Assembly (NCBI RefSeq): GCF_030272615.1
Contig: NC_081414.1
Location: 660,836,438-660,900,437 of the forward strand
Reading direction: 5' to 3'
DNA length: 64,000 nucleotides
Source of the DNA: Cryptomeria japonica
Lineage: Eukaryota > Streptophyta > Pinopsida > Cupressales > Cupressaceae
Shown: positions 47,404 to 58,692 of the stretch, piece by piece
How the letters are laid out: each line of letters opens with the position of its first letter
Numbering within the stretch: the stretch's first letter is position 1
Made by a program: the position numbers and the translations under genes
The notes under the pieces: model-generated
Database searches by the model: none
What the model saw: only the letters and a program-made list of their open reading frames with translations
What the model was told of the DNA's origin: nothing

Positions 47404-49764
47404 CTTGTCTAATGCATGTTACATACATTGAAAATTTCTAATTAATAAGGAAGAAGTCGATGTGGAAAAATTGACTTTGCATGCTTTACACTATGCATTG
47501 AATACACCAAAAATTTGGAAGCAAAACAAAATCGGAAGGAACTGTTAAAATTGAACTGGCAGTTGGATTTAAAAGTGGCAAATTAGATAGTCATGACTCA
47601 TGGAAAATCGAATTGGCATGTTTTGAAAAATAATTAAAAGTAATAAAGACTCTTGGTTATCGATTTGTAGAGGAAGACTTTTCTAACCAAACTACACTTA
47701 CATGGCAAAATCAAGAGGACATCACTGTTGTTGGAAATAATAAAACTTCAGTTTGTAGTTAATGAACATAGAGTTTTAAGCCATGATTGCAGGGAAGAAT
47801 GCAATGCCTTCAGCATATAGGGATTACATAGTTATTTTAGATAGTAGATGAAAAAAAAGGAATAGATACGTTGAGAACACAACATAAAAGCACAGAGAAT
47901 ACTCTTAAAAATTTAGCCAATTTGGGAAAAGAGATCAAAAAGAGAAGACAGGGAAATCGATAACATCCTTCAGGTTTTTTATCATTCCAATATAGGAGAA
48001 TCAATTTTCTTAGGTAGGCAATTGTTTCAGTTTGTTTAAAATATGAATGGTAGAAAAATTATTTCTTTTGAATGAAATCACTATCTTAATCATATTTTTG
48101 AAGTATATATGTCTTTCTCTATCAATTTAGAACTCCAATTTGGTAGAATTGCATCTTTGCTTGTTGTAGAATTCATCTTTGTTTGGCTGAAGATCAAATC
48201 AGCACAATAGAGCTTATATATATACACACACACACACAAATATATACCCATATATTTGCACATATGTATATAAATATACACATACATGTGAATAAATTCA
48301 TGAAACCAATACTTCTTGTAGCTGAACAAATTTTCATTTTCAAAATTTATGAAATAGAAGAAGATAAAATTCTTTTTAGATTACATATCTTTCAAATAAT
48401 CTTATTATATATATATATAATTACACGTGTATATATACTGAGTATTAAAAAGATGGGTTTTCATTATATGCTGGTAAATGTATTCTCAAATTTCAACATG
48501 AGAAGAGAAAACATGTTGATTTGTACCAAACTAGTTCAAAACTGTAGAAAACCTATCAGCTAGCAAGATTACTCAGATAACATGAAAGTGAAGATACATT
48601 CATGTAAACTTGAATTCTAGAAATTTTACTAATGCTATTGAAACATAAACAAAGTCTGATTTTAGTAGTTGGAAATCTGAAACATAGATGTTAAATAATA
48701 TAAACAATGAGATTGTACATACAGAAAATAAACTCAGAACCATATAGGAACATAAAATTTAAGAACGTGTTCTCATATCTTCATTTGTGTATTCTTTTAT
48801 ATGCAAATATGTGAATACATGTGTTACACCTTCTTTTCTTCATTTTAATGTTTACTTTATGCTAAAAATGAAAAGATTGTTTTCTTGAGAAAGGAATTAT
48901 CTTTTATTGTTTGCATGTGAATGATAGAGCATGTCATATAATTTAAATATATTGTATGAAAGTAATAGGCATGCTAGATGAATGAATTTTATAGACATGT
49001 GTTTTATGGGAAAGTATGCCTTCTGGGATGGGTGTCGAAAGTGAGGTTTAGAAAGTATACTTTGCTTTTTCCAAACTATCTTATTGCTATGCATGGTATT
49101 ATACTCAACCGAGTAACTTATTGACCATTGAAATGGATGGATTTATTTATGAATCTCTACCATATCCTTGTATTGATCTTTCTTGTTTCTTAAATGAATT
49201 AGAGTAAATGAAAATGCATGTATCATACTAGGCACGCACCAAGATTCCATCTTGCATATTGAATTCTTCTTTCTAAGCAATTCGTGCAGGGTCAGGTATT
49301 CTAGATTGATTTAGAATTTCGAGGAAGCGTATGCTTCAATGTTGGGTGGAAAAAGAACCTGAATCTTGTTCTCATCTTCATTCAAAGGATTGAATTGAAG
49401 ATAGCTAAAGGATTGGAGATCAAAGGACACATCTCATCCCTTATTTTGTTATTTATCATTTATATGTATATTTAAGCTTAAGGAAATTGAATGCCTAAGT
49501 TATGTAATGAAATTATGAATAATGTATAGTATCATTGAAATACTATGAAAAGAGTACCCTATGTTGTAAGAATACTATATTAAATCTCTTAATGAATATA
49601 GACTTGTGAATTTCTATTATTGAACTCGCATATGGAATGACATTATGTGATTATGAAATGATTAGAGAGAGAAACAAATGAATTTGTTAAATGAATTATA
49701 GATTTGTTTGAAGAATAAAGAGTATTTGTTCTTTTATTGAAGTTATAACATCTACATCTTTACA
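46594..49764. other. AT-rich non-coding region ending as an LTR of element F
   Basis: No coding domain is visible. The first 100 bases are the internal 3' end of a copia element. The rest is AT-rich with microsatellites, and the last part must be the left LTR of the Del/Tekay-like element F, because it ends ...CATCTTTACA at 49764, four bases before a primer site. The LTR start cannot be fixed, since its partner copy lies outside the window. Confidence 0.5.
47280..47400. repeat. compound microsatellite (ACAT)n (GCAT)n (AT)n
   Basis: About four ACAT, then three GCAT units, then roughly 45 AT units up to the GACTTG at 47402. A further AT/CA-rich patch lies at 48215-48285. Confidence 0.95.
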
Positions 49765-49767
49765 TTT

Positions 49768-49785
49768 TGGTATCAGAGCTCTAGG
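49768..49785 (+). other. primer binding site of gypsy element F
   Basis: TGGTATCAGAGCTCTAGG follows the LTR end after TTT. This is the initiator-Met-tRNA type site used by many plant Del/Tekay elements. Confidence 0.85.
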
Positions 49786-49855
49786 TTTATAACACTAGGG
49801 CCTATAACCATTATGCTAAAGAAAAATTCCTTGATGCAGGAATTGTTGAGTTACG

Positions 49856-50961
49856 ATGGGTTCTAGAACTACTAGAGCTGGATCAAGTAATGAGAATGAT
49901 AGGTTTAAGCATATTCTCAACCTTCTCAATGAGAAAGGTACTAGAATGGATGGAAATGAATAGGAAGTTTGAAAGGTTGGTGAGGCTCGACAAGAGGAGA
50001 AACCTAGAAATAAAACTCCTAGGGTTGAGGAATAACCTAATCATCTAGCTAGGATTGAAGGGGAGCTAGAAAAAGATTAAAAAAGGATAGCCCCACTTAA
50101 GTTCTATGGTAATACCATCAGTGATGGTGCTTAAGCTTGGGTAATTGAGATGGAGAAGTAATTTGAACTCTGTAACATGTCGAATGAAACTAAAGGAGTA
50201 TGGGTTGCTTATTAGCTTACTGGAGAAGTTGCGACATGTTGGGACAATGAGAAAACTGAGAAGAAGTTACAACTGGGTGATATTACTTAGGAGTTATTTC
50301 TTTAATCTTTTAGGAAGATGTGGCTTCCTCAGTTATTCTTGGACAGGAAGATGACAGAGTTTCAGAATCTAACATATGGTGGTATGACAATCACACAATA
50401 CTGGGAGAAATTCACCAATCTCCTAAAGTATGTACTGTAGTACCATATGGATGAACGATTTTGCATTCAAAAGTTCATCTTAGGATTCAGGACTCATATT
50501 GGAGCTAAAGTATGTATGAAGTGTTTGAGAAAGCAACTAAACAGGAATAGAAGTTGCAGCTATTGGCAAATTTCCGAAAGAATGTGAATACCAAACCAAC
50601 TTTTGGGAATAGGAATTTCCAAAATAGTAATAATCAGAAGGGAAACAACATTCAATAGATAAGGAAACTTAAGAGAGGAGATAATCCTTAGGATAAAGGA
50701 GTATTAAATCAAGGTGGAAACAAGAAAGTGAATAATAACACCAAATTCTCCAATACCAGGCAAAACTTTGACAGTAATAGGTTAGGAAGACACCCAGGGC
50801 CTAAAAATGGATGCTATAATTGTGGGGAAAATAATTATGCTTATAATTGTCCACATCATTCCACAATTCAAACAAGATGGAATAAGAAAGGATTTGGAAA
50901 TCATCAAATTCATGCAGCGGTTGACAACCACCAAGCTGATTTTCAAGATTCACCTATCTAG
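49856..50961 (+). pseudogene. gypsy element F gag with zinc knuckle
   Basis: ATG 49856 (MGSRTTRAGSSNEND) starts a gag recognisable across several frames. Core motifs: LKFYGNTISDGA-AWVIEMEK (about 50095-50160), LTGEVATCWDNEKTEKKLQLGDIT, FRKMWLPQLFLDRKMTEFQNL and ITQYWEKFTNLLKY (50310-50430). The knuckle near 50810-50850 reads CYNCGENNYAYNC; the His of the CCHC pattern is lost. There are more than ten stops, several at conserved Trp, Gln or Tyr positions. It would encode the capsid of a Del/Tekay-like element. Confidence 0.85.
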
Positions 50962-51075
50962 ATGATGGGTAAAATTTTTGGTCAAACAATTTTTATTTTG
51001 ATAGATACAAGAGCTACTGAATGTTTCATTGATCCTAAAGTAGTTTCTAAATTACCTATTAGACCTAGTTATCTG
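50962..51075 (+). pseudogene. gypsy element F protease, N-terminal part
   Basis: The segment reads FGQTIFILIDTRATECFIDP and then KVVSKLPIRPSYL, which is the start of a gypsy protease; the active-site DTGAT is DTRAT (Gly to Arg). The reading is cut at 51075 by the LTR of element E and continues near 62777. Confidence 0.85.
51071..51075. repeat. target duplication of element E, left
   Basis: ATCTG; the right copy at 62772-62776 is ATATG. Confidence 0.65.
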
Positions 51076-53501
51076 TGTTAGACACAATGCACCAATGAGA
51101 GGGGGAGGGGGTGAATCAGTGGTTCTCGAACTTTTCTCTTTAGCTGTCCACTCCAAGCATACCGGTTATTAGATCTAATTATGAACAGACATACCAATTA
51201 GTGAGGAGACTAAACTCAAATGCAAACATACACAAGGGGACATCCCATAACACTAGCATATACGAGGAAAACCCAAGATGGGAAAAACCTCAGTGAGTAA
51301 TCCTGCTAGTGTCTAATGCTCCAATCTAGCCTCATAGTCAAACCTTTGTTACAATGTTTAGGGCACCAACCCAAGGAGCTAAGACCCCTGCTTGATTTAT
51401 GGGCTACAACCCAAAAGAACTACAATCCCTAATTTAGGGCACCAACCCAAAGAGCTACAACCCCTACCTGATTTATGGGCTACAACCCAAAGGAGCTACA
51501 ACCCTTGCACTGAGCTACAACTCAGTGTCTACAAAGTAATCTTAAATACAAAAGTAGTAATTTAGTTACAAGTGAATCTTGTAACAACTCAATACAAACT
51601 TCCCTACTGGTGAGATATCTTCTCTACAACATCAACTCACTTCTCTTACTGCTTTTCACCTGTTGCTTCTCTGTCACTAAATACTACCGATACACCTCTT
51701 CCACTTCTCTTTCTTTGCTTGATCACCTTCTCACAGCTCTACACTTTACTAGTGCTCAAATCTACCGGTCCACTAAATGCCTTCTCTTTAGCTCTCTTCA
51801 CCTTTTCTATTTTAGTACAACCACTACCGGTGTTACTCTTTACTATCCCTCCTTTCTTAGATACTCTCTAAGAACTTGGCTGATTTTCTCTCACCTACAA
51901 AGTAACTTGCTTCACAATAGCACACTAATCTTCTCTGCAATAGCACTTAACAATGTCTTTGCCCTTCTTATTTATCGACTGATTTCCCACCAAAGGATAA
52001 TTAAAATTCTAGGAGGTTAAGGTTTCTTCACCATCCTCAAGGAAATCTGAATCCAATCAGAACCTATTTGATCTTGTCTGATCCGATCTTTTAGACTGTC
52101 AATCTACACGACTCTGCCATTTACGCATCTCCTAGATCATGCCTTTCATCTCTAGCAACTTGCTTTTTACCCTAATAGTTTATCCCTTGGTCAAACATGA
52201 AATATCTATCATGTTGTTTCCTCCATCACCTCGATCTTCTCAATCTCTCTTAGTTGGCTCATAGTTGTCTTCTAGACCTCAAGCCTAAAACCCCTGCAAT
52301 AGCTCTGCAACATGTCTCGTGACTTGTGTGACCTTTCATTAAAGTTGACCAACCCTACAACAACCCTATCGATGTACATTCCATCTTTATTCAAATGCAA
52401 GTTTTCCATGTTGACTCCATGCAACATCCATATCGACCAACTGCCAACTTGGCACTTCATGTTGGTCTAGATAGGATCACCGAGCAGCCACTCTATGAGT
52501 TCCTCTTTCTTGTTGGTTTGCTAACCCCACCGGTACCACACACTATACCGGTAACCTCATCATGTCTGCATTATGCTAAACTGTGAGTGGAACACCTTCA
52601 CCGGTCATCAGACATGTCTTTCTTGAGCATTCTCATTTTCTCATTTCCCCAAGGTGGAGAGTCGTCTACATCTGCACCTTGCTCATATTACCGATGGGCA
52701 TACATACCGGTTATCACTCTTGATCACACTAGTTATCAACCTTCACTAGACTCCTTCATCGGTTGGGCCATTCTCCTCTGACTGTATCTGCTCAGCCAGT
52801 TTGTCTGAATGACAAACACATCACTCTTTTATTGTATCAGCATCTTAGCATCCCTTCTCTGTCGGTCCAATGCATAACCCTGATCTCATGCACTTAAGGC
52901 ATTCTATCAATTCAATAGTGGATCTAGTCTGATCCTTCAAGTACTTGCCTTTACCTCTTTACTCTTATCTCACCAAACTATAATGTACTCAATGCATATA
53001 GGAGATAAGCTCCACTTACTTGGTGGAGTAATACCTTGTCATCTGCTCATGTGCGTTCCCTATTTTTGCAGCATATCTTCAAACAGGCACATGTGATCCG
53101 TTGTGGACACACTCACTATTAGTCATTGCTTCTCATTATGACTGCATCTTCATCTGGTGAGGGTCCTTTAGTTCTGCAACCTCACAGCACATCAGTTAGT
53201 TCTTCTCTTCCAGTGTTGATGTGATTCCAATAACATTTTGCCTCTTAATCATAAGCACCAGCTCAAACATCTTGTTCATCCTCTTTAAACTCTGGTCATA
53301 ACCTTTGCAGGCTGACATCCACTTTCTTAGTTTATCTGACTTCCCAAGTCAAAGCATCACTTACCAGTTGACATCCTTTCCTTATCGCTGATCTGCAACA
53401 CAAGGTGATATCAAAGTTATCTCAACCTATACTTCCTCCTTGATAGTGTTGCACATACATCTCTCATACCGGTTGACATCAATGACAACACAATGCCAAC
53501 A
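51076..53501 (-). repeat. 3' LTR of element E (left copy)
   Basis: 2426 bp, matching 60203-62771. It contains the G-rich motif (51098-51120), a duplicated unit of about 75 bp built on TTAGGGCACCAACCCAA...GCTACAACCC (51358-51530) and at least six ACCGGT palindromes (for example near 51771, 51826, 52529, 52548, 52599 and 52705). Many of the same palindromes have changed bases in the right copy. Confidence 0.9.
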
Positions 53502-54631
53502 TGTATTATCCAACATACTACAGTCATTATTCTCCCCCTTTGACAATTATGACAAAGGGTACTATCAGGGTATCATTCCTCCCTGTATTTACTAGATACT
53601 GACCGAATTCTTTATTCCTCCTCTTTTTAATGGATGCAACACTTCCTTTGATACCACTTGTTATCTTGTCACCATTTGTTACATCTTCTCAAGTCACAGC
53701 ACCTGAGATAGGGAACTTAACCATCAACTAACACCAATTGTTTATGCAAGTCTGATACTATTTAATAGAGTACTAAATTTGCAGAAAGACTGATACCAAT
53801 TTTTAATGTGCCATTGAATCCTACTCATCTATCGGTCAACCTGCAACACCTCTACAATTTTCACCTCCTGCAGTTTGGGCAGTCATTATCCTTGCAAGTT
53901 CAAGCACACCATCTCTCCATCATGAGAATTTGAACTCCCCCTGAGTCATACACCTTAGGTTCTTATCTTTGGTTAGGTATAATATCGGGACTCCAACCTC
54001 CTCCATCCACCGATTTAGTTGTGAACATGAGATCATCTGATGATCTTTCAACTTCATTATTTCATCACAACCTATGACATGATCCTGGGACTACACAATG
54101 CCATACAATGTTATCATCATGCCAAGAATCAAACCAGTTAGTCCAAAAACATGCAACCCTGCACAATCAACCACGAGGCCAAACACATGTCTTTCAAGTC
54201 TTCATCAACACCACATGAGACATATCTTTACATTCCATGCTACTAAGGCTAATGCAATGATTTCCAACCTCATTATCTTACATTACCTACAAGTACCTGT
54301 TAATTGTTAACCATCACTCTTTGTAGCATGCAGTGGTGATCCAACACCGATCTGTAGGTGTGTAGTCAATGCAGTCTTCTACACACTTATCACCTTTTTT
54401 TTTTGTTTCTCTTTTACACCGGCAACAGCATGTTCTTCCATGTTGTCATCTTTTCTAAGGGGGTGAATGATAAATTCAATGTGCCACTCCCCCTGGGGTC
54501 TTGCATCTCCTTTAGGCCTTGGGAGATATTATCTGTGCATTGAGTGCATAGTGTCGGTTCAAGGTCTTCTTCCTCCATACCTGCTTGGTCTTATTCTTCT
54601 TCTCATTTTTCAGGCTTGGGAGCAGGTCTTT
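53502..54631 (-). other. element E internal non-coding region and polypurine tract
   Basis: No domain is visible on either strand. CAAAGGGGGAGA on the minus strand (53531-53542), about 30 bases before the LTR, is the probable polypurine tract; the same context occurs at 46594-46614. Confidence 0.6.
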
Positions 54632-54673
54632 CGTTCTTCTGTAGATAGGTCCTTCCATCTCCTAATTTCTTAT
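54632..54673. repeat. 42-bp direct repeat flanking element J, left copy
   Basis: Begins CGTTCTTCTGTAGATAGG and ends CTAATTTCTTAT. It matches 58473-58514 at 41 of 42 positions. The last 23 bases recur at 57216-57238, on the inner side of the right LTR. Confidence 0.85.
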
Positions 54674-55938
54674 TGAAAAATCGCGATCGAACCCTAGTTG
54701 CTCTCCCCTCTTCCAACTCCAAGGAGAGAGAAGGGAGATTCACTCTAGGGTTGATGGTTTTCACTTAGGAGGGACTTTACATTCAAAAGAGGGGTTGAAA
54801 CCCACAAGATCCAATCCCACACAATGCAAGATTGGATGCTAAATGTGTTTCAAGGGTTAAGAAAGCAAGGCTATCCTCTTTTGTAAAGAATGTTGATAGA
54901 AGAATTAAGCTAGGAATGCATAGAAAGTGACAAAGATTCACTTATAAACTGAGATAGGGATATAGGATGAAGCTGCGGACCTGGAATTAGCAGTAAAATG
55001 TCGATACGGTGCTGTCCTGCAAATTTGAGCAAAAGTTGTCGGGACGATGACGCCCGAGCGCCACGGTCCTCCGAAAAATCTGCGAAACGAAGGGGGATCT
55101 ATTCGTCTCTGCACAAGGATTCTAGATCTTCAATTTCAGCCGCGTACCTACAACCTACACACAGAAAAGTGAAGACGATTGGGGGGTTAGGGATTAGGGG
55201 TTTGCCTTTAGGTCAAACCCCGGTTTTGGAATTAACCAAGAAATGAGAAATGCTGTAAATATAATGTAAAACAAGTACTAATACCTTGTTGTAAGGATGT
55301 TTGTATCCTTATGTGCGAAGGTATAGATGTTGTTGTTTGTTGTATGTTGTATGTTGTATGTAGCATGTAGTATGTGATCTCCTCTTCAATGGTTGAATCC
55401 TTGTCTTGAATGCAACACTTAGCCTTGAATGGAGACTTAGAATGATCAATTGCTTGAAGGAATGCTTGAATGCTTGAATGCTTGAGTATAATTTCCATGC
55501 TTGTACACATATATCCTTCTTACCCAAATGGGAGAGGCAAATGTAGTTTATATACTTGTCATTTAGGGCTGATAGACTGATTTTCCCGACCTTAGGCCGA
55601 CCAGGAAATGATAATTTCCAATTTGCAAACATAAAGACCCAAAGTCCAAAAGAGACCGGTCCCAAAATAGGACCCAGGGACCAGGGCGCTGGGCACCATG
55701 GTCCTGGGGGACTAGGGTGCTAGGCGCCCTGGTCCTGAAGGACCAGGGCGCTAGGCGCTCTGGTCCCACCTCCCGAGACAGCAGGGTGCAAAGGAGGTTC
55801 AGGCCAGGGTGCAAGAAAATGCAGTTTTTGGTGTCATAATCAGGTTTCGGGGTCTCCATTCAGGTTGCGTGTTGCGTCACCATCGTGAAGACCAAAATGC
55901 AGTCGAAATTGCAAGTGTCACAATTTTAGGACGCTACA
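54674..55938 (-). repeat. 3' LTR of element J (left copy)
   Basis: Holds three copies of a GC-rich, self-complementary unit of about 31 bp (55679-55772); the right LTR holds two, which accounts for the 31-bp length difference. It also has TGTTGTATG repeats (55327-55370) and three ATGCTTGA units (about 55463-55485). Confidence 0.88.
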
Positions 55939-56667
55939 TTTAGCCCCCACTTTAGCAGGAGTATAAGCATATGCTCATACTTCCGGTAAAGTACAAGGAA
56001 ACAACATTGAAAAACTTTCACCACGTCAAGGAGGCAAGATACACCAAGCCCCCAGTGGACTAAGGATCTTACGACTTCGATTGACAAAGTAAAAGGGAAG
56101 ATCACGAGGGAGAACCATGACTGTCAGTAGTAAGGTTCCCTCACTATGAGTCATGCAAGAAAGATATCAAAAAATTTCAAAATTTGTCAAGAAGTTTTCA
56201 AGTATCTTGAAAAGATATGGACGGGATGTATGCCCCCCCTACGTTAAAGCGATCGCACACACCTCACCGGGGGGATTGCTTTAAGGTAGTGATACATATA
56301 AGAAATGAGAAAGGAGCACGTTATCACAAGGATTTAGCCCCCAAGTGTGAGATAAGCCCAAGGATAATAGACACAAAACATAAAGCACAAGGTGACTTCG
56401 CTTTCCTCGGGGTCAGTATGCTATATGATAATTCATGTATATCATATGTATGTATGCATAATTGTTCTTCATTCCCCAATCAAGGAAGGTCACCTAGAAG
56501 AAGGGAACACATGTGTCTTTTGAGTCAACATGAGAGAGATCGAGAGATCTCAATACTTTGCATCGTCCTCAAGTAGACAACACTAAGGACAACAAATAGA
56601 AGAATGAGAATAACACATAGAGGAAGTAACAAAAGAGAGGGGGAGAGAATCTGCTATGCTAATGAAA

Positions 56668-57175
56668 CTAGTCTAGCATGTCATCTACCCCTCGATCTTG
56701 CTGATCAATGTTTCGGGAAGGTAGGGAACACGCTAGAGGAGGAACATCCAACACAGCAGATGGAGCTATCACAAGATCCAAACAAGGGGCATGTTCATGT
56801 TCCGAGCCACGTTGTTCTTGTCTAGGAGCTAGGATAAGTGCTTTAGAAAATTCGTTAGATAAATGGTTATCAACATCAACAAGTTCATATTCACTATCAG
56901 AATGAACAGGAGTAACATTTGCATCATGAATAACATTTTCATCTATATCATCATCAAGATTTATGAAAATAGGATCTTTAATTCGCACAGGATCAAGACC
57001 ATCATGCATCTTATGTTTAGGAGATTTCAGCTCAATCGTCGGCGGAGGAGAAAATGGAATAATGCTTGTTGAAGGTGTTTTGGGGGATTGCAAAGTTTGA
57101 GAGGCAGCTGCCTGAGCTCTAAGATGACGCTTTCATCGGCGTTCACGTGCAGAACGATTTCGTCTAGTCTCGGAG
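56668..57175 (-). pseudogene. gypsy polyprotein remnant in element J
   Basis: Minus-strand reading: an Arg-rich start (HSETRRNRSARERR near 57165-57125), a stop, then QAAASQTLQSPKTPSTSIIP, KDPIFINLDDDIDENVIH (about 56975-56925) and an acidic, low-complexity C-terminal part ending at 56668. The IFINLDDD motif and the order of segments match the end of element B (43157-43639), so this is the region after protease in that gypsy family. No catalytic domain is present and the function is not known. Confidence 0.65.
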
Positions 57176-57238
57176 TGCACACGGTCCTCGCGCTTATTTC
57201 CTAATTTCCTAATTTCCTTCCATCTCCTAATTTCTTAT

Positions 57239-58472
57239 TGAAAAATCACGATCAAACCCTAGTTGCTCTCCCCTCTTCCAACTCCAAGGAGAGAGAAGGG
57301 AGATTCACTCTAGGGTTGATGGTTTTCACTTAGGAGGGACTTTATATTCAAAAGAGGGGTTGAAACCCACAAGATCCAATCCCACACAATGCAAGATTGG
57401 ATGCTAAATGTGTTTCAAGGGTTAAGAAAGCAAGGCTACCCTCTTTTGTAAAGAATGTTGATAGAAGAATTAAGCTAGGAATGCATAGAAAGTGACAAAG
57501 ATTCACTTATAAACTGAGATAGGGATATAGGATGAAGCTGCGGACCTGGAATTAGTAGTAAAATGTCGATACGGTGCTGTCCTACAAATTTGAGCAAAAG
57601 TTGCCAGGACGATCGCGTCCGAGTGCCACGGTCCTCTGAAAAATCCGCAAAACGAAGGGGGATCTGTTCATCTCTGCACAAGGATTCCAGATCTTCAATT
57701 TCAGCCGCGTACCTGCAACCTACACACAGAAAAGCGAAGACGATTGGGGGGTTAGGGATTAGGGGTTTGCCTTTAGGTCAAACCCCAGTTTTGGAATTAA
57801 CCAAGAAATGAGAAATGCTATAAATGTAATGTAAAACAAGTACTAATACCTTGTTGTAAGGATGTTTGTATCCTTATGTGCGAAGGTATAGATGTTGTTG
57901 TTTGTTGTATGTTGTATGTTGTATGTAGCATGTAGTATGTGATCTCCTCTTCAATGGTTGAATCCTTGTCTTGAATGCAACACTTAGCCTTGAATGGAGA
58001 CTTAGAATGATCAATTGCTTGAAGGAATGCTTGAATGCTTGAATGCTTGAGTATAATTTCCATGCTTGTACACATATATCCTTCTTACCCAAATGGGAGA
58101 GGCAAATGTAGTTTATGTACTTGTCATTTAGGGCTGATAGACTGATTTTCCCGACCTTAGGCCGACCAGGAAATGATAATTTCCAATTTGCAAACATAAA
58201 GACCCGAAGTCCAAAAGAGATCGGGCCCAAAATAGGACCCAGGAACCAGGGCGCTAGGCGCTATGGTCCTGGGGGACCAGGGCGCTGGGCGCTCTGGTCC
58301 CACCTCCCAAGACAGCAGGGTGCAAAGGAGGTTCAGGCCAGGGTGCAAGAAAATGCAGTTTTTGGTGTCATAATCAGGTTTCGGGGTCTCCATTCAGGTT
58401 GCATGTTGCGTCACCATCGTGAAGACCGAAATGCAGTCGAAATTGCAAGTGTCACAATTTTAGGATGCTACA
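57239..58472 (-). repeat. 5' LTR of element J (right copy)
   Basis: Pairs with 54674-55938. Two GC-rich self-complementary units at 58243-58305. Confidence 0.88.
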
Positions 58473-58514
58473 CGTTCTTCTGCAGATAGGTCCTTCCATC
58501 TCCTAATTTCTTAT
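58473..58514. repeat. 42-bp direct repeat flanking element J, right copy
   Basis: Differs from 54632-54673 at one base (CTGCAGATAGG against CTGTAGATAGG). Confidence 0.85.
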
Positions 58515-58692
58515 CATAGCCAAAAGCAGTGCTATAGTAGCACACAACATCCATCCCAACTTCATGATTTGGGAATCTCTTGACATATCAGTTTGACCAT
58601 CTCCTTCTGCTCATGTTGTTGTGACTGGCAACCGAGACTGGTGAACCTCTTACTCCTGCAGAGTCATTTCTCCTTTGGTTCCATGCAGGCTT

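Larger units (their letters stand above)
54674..58472 (-). mobile_element. small gypsy derivative J, nested in element E
   Basis: Two matching LTRs, 54674-55938 (1265 bp) and 57239-58472 (1234 bp), surround only 1.3 kb. On the minus strand the LTR begins TGTAGCATCCTAAAATTG and ends ATTTTTCA; a polypurine tract CCTGCTAAAGTGGGGGCTAAA (55939-55959) precedes the left (3') LTR. The internal part keeps a stretch related to the region after protease in element B. The usual primer site is not seen beside the right LTR. Instead of a 5-bp duplication the element is flanked by a 42-bp direct repeat. Confidence 0.85.

Noticed and set aside
47180-47431. Open frame across the AT microsatellite
   Set aside because: The product is a Tyr-Ile repeat dictated by (AT)n; no gene.
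51610-52020. Open frame in the left LTR of E with a related frame at 60737-61033
   Set aside because: Ser/Leu/Tyr-rich product of T-rich DNA, conserved only because both are copies of one LTR; disrupted in the right copy and with no domain.
56217-56576. Plus-strand open frame within element J
   Set aside because: No domain, and opposite in direction to the element; no counterpart in related element B.
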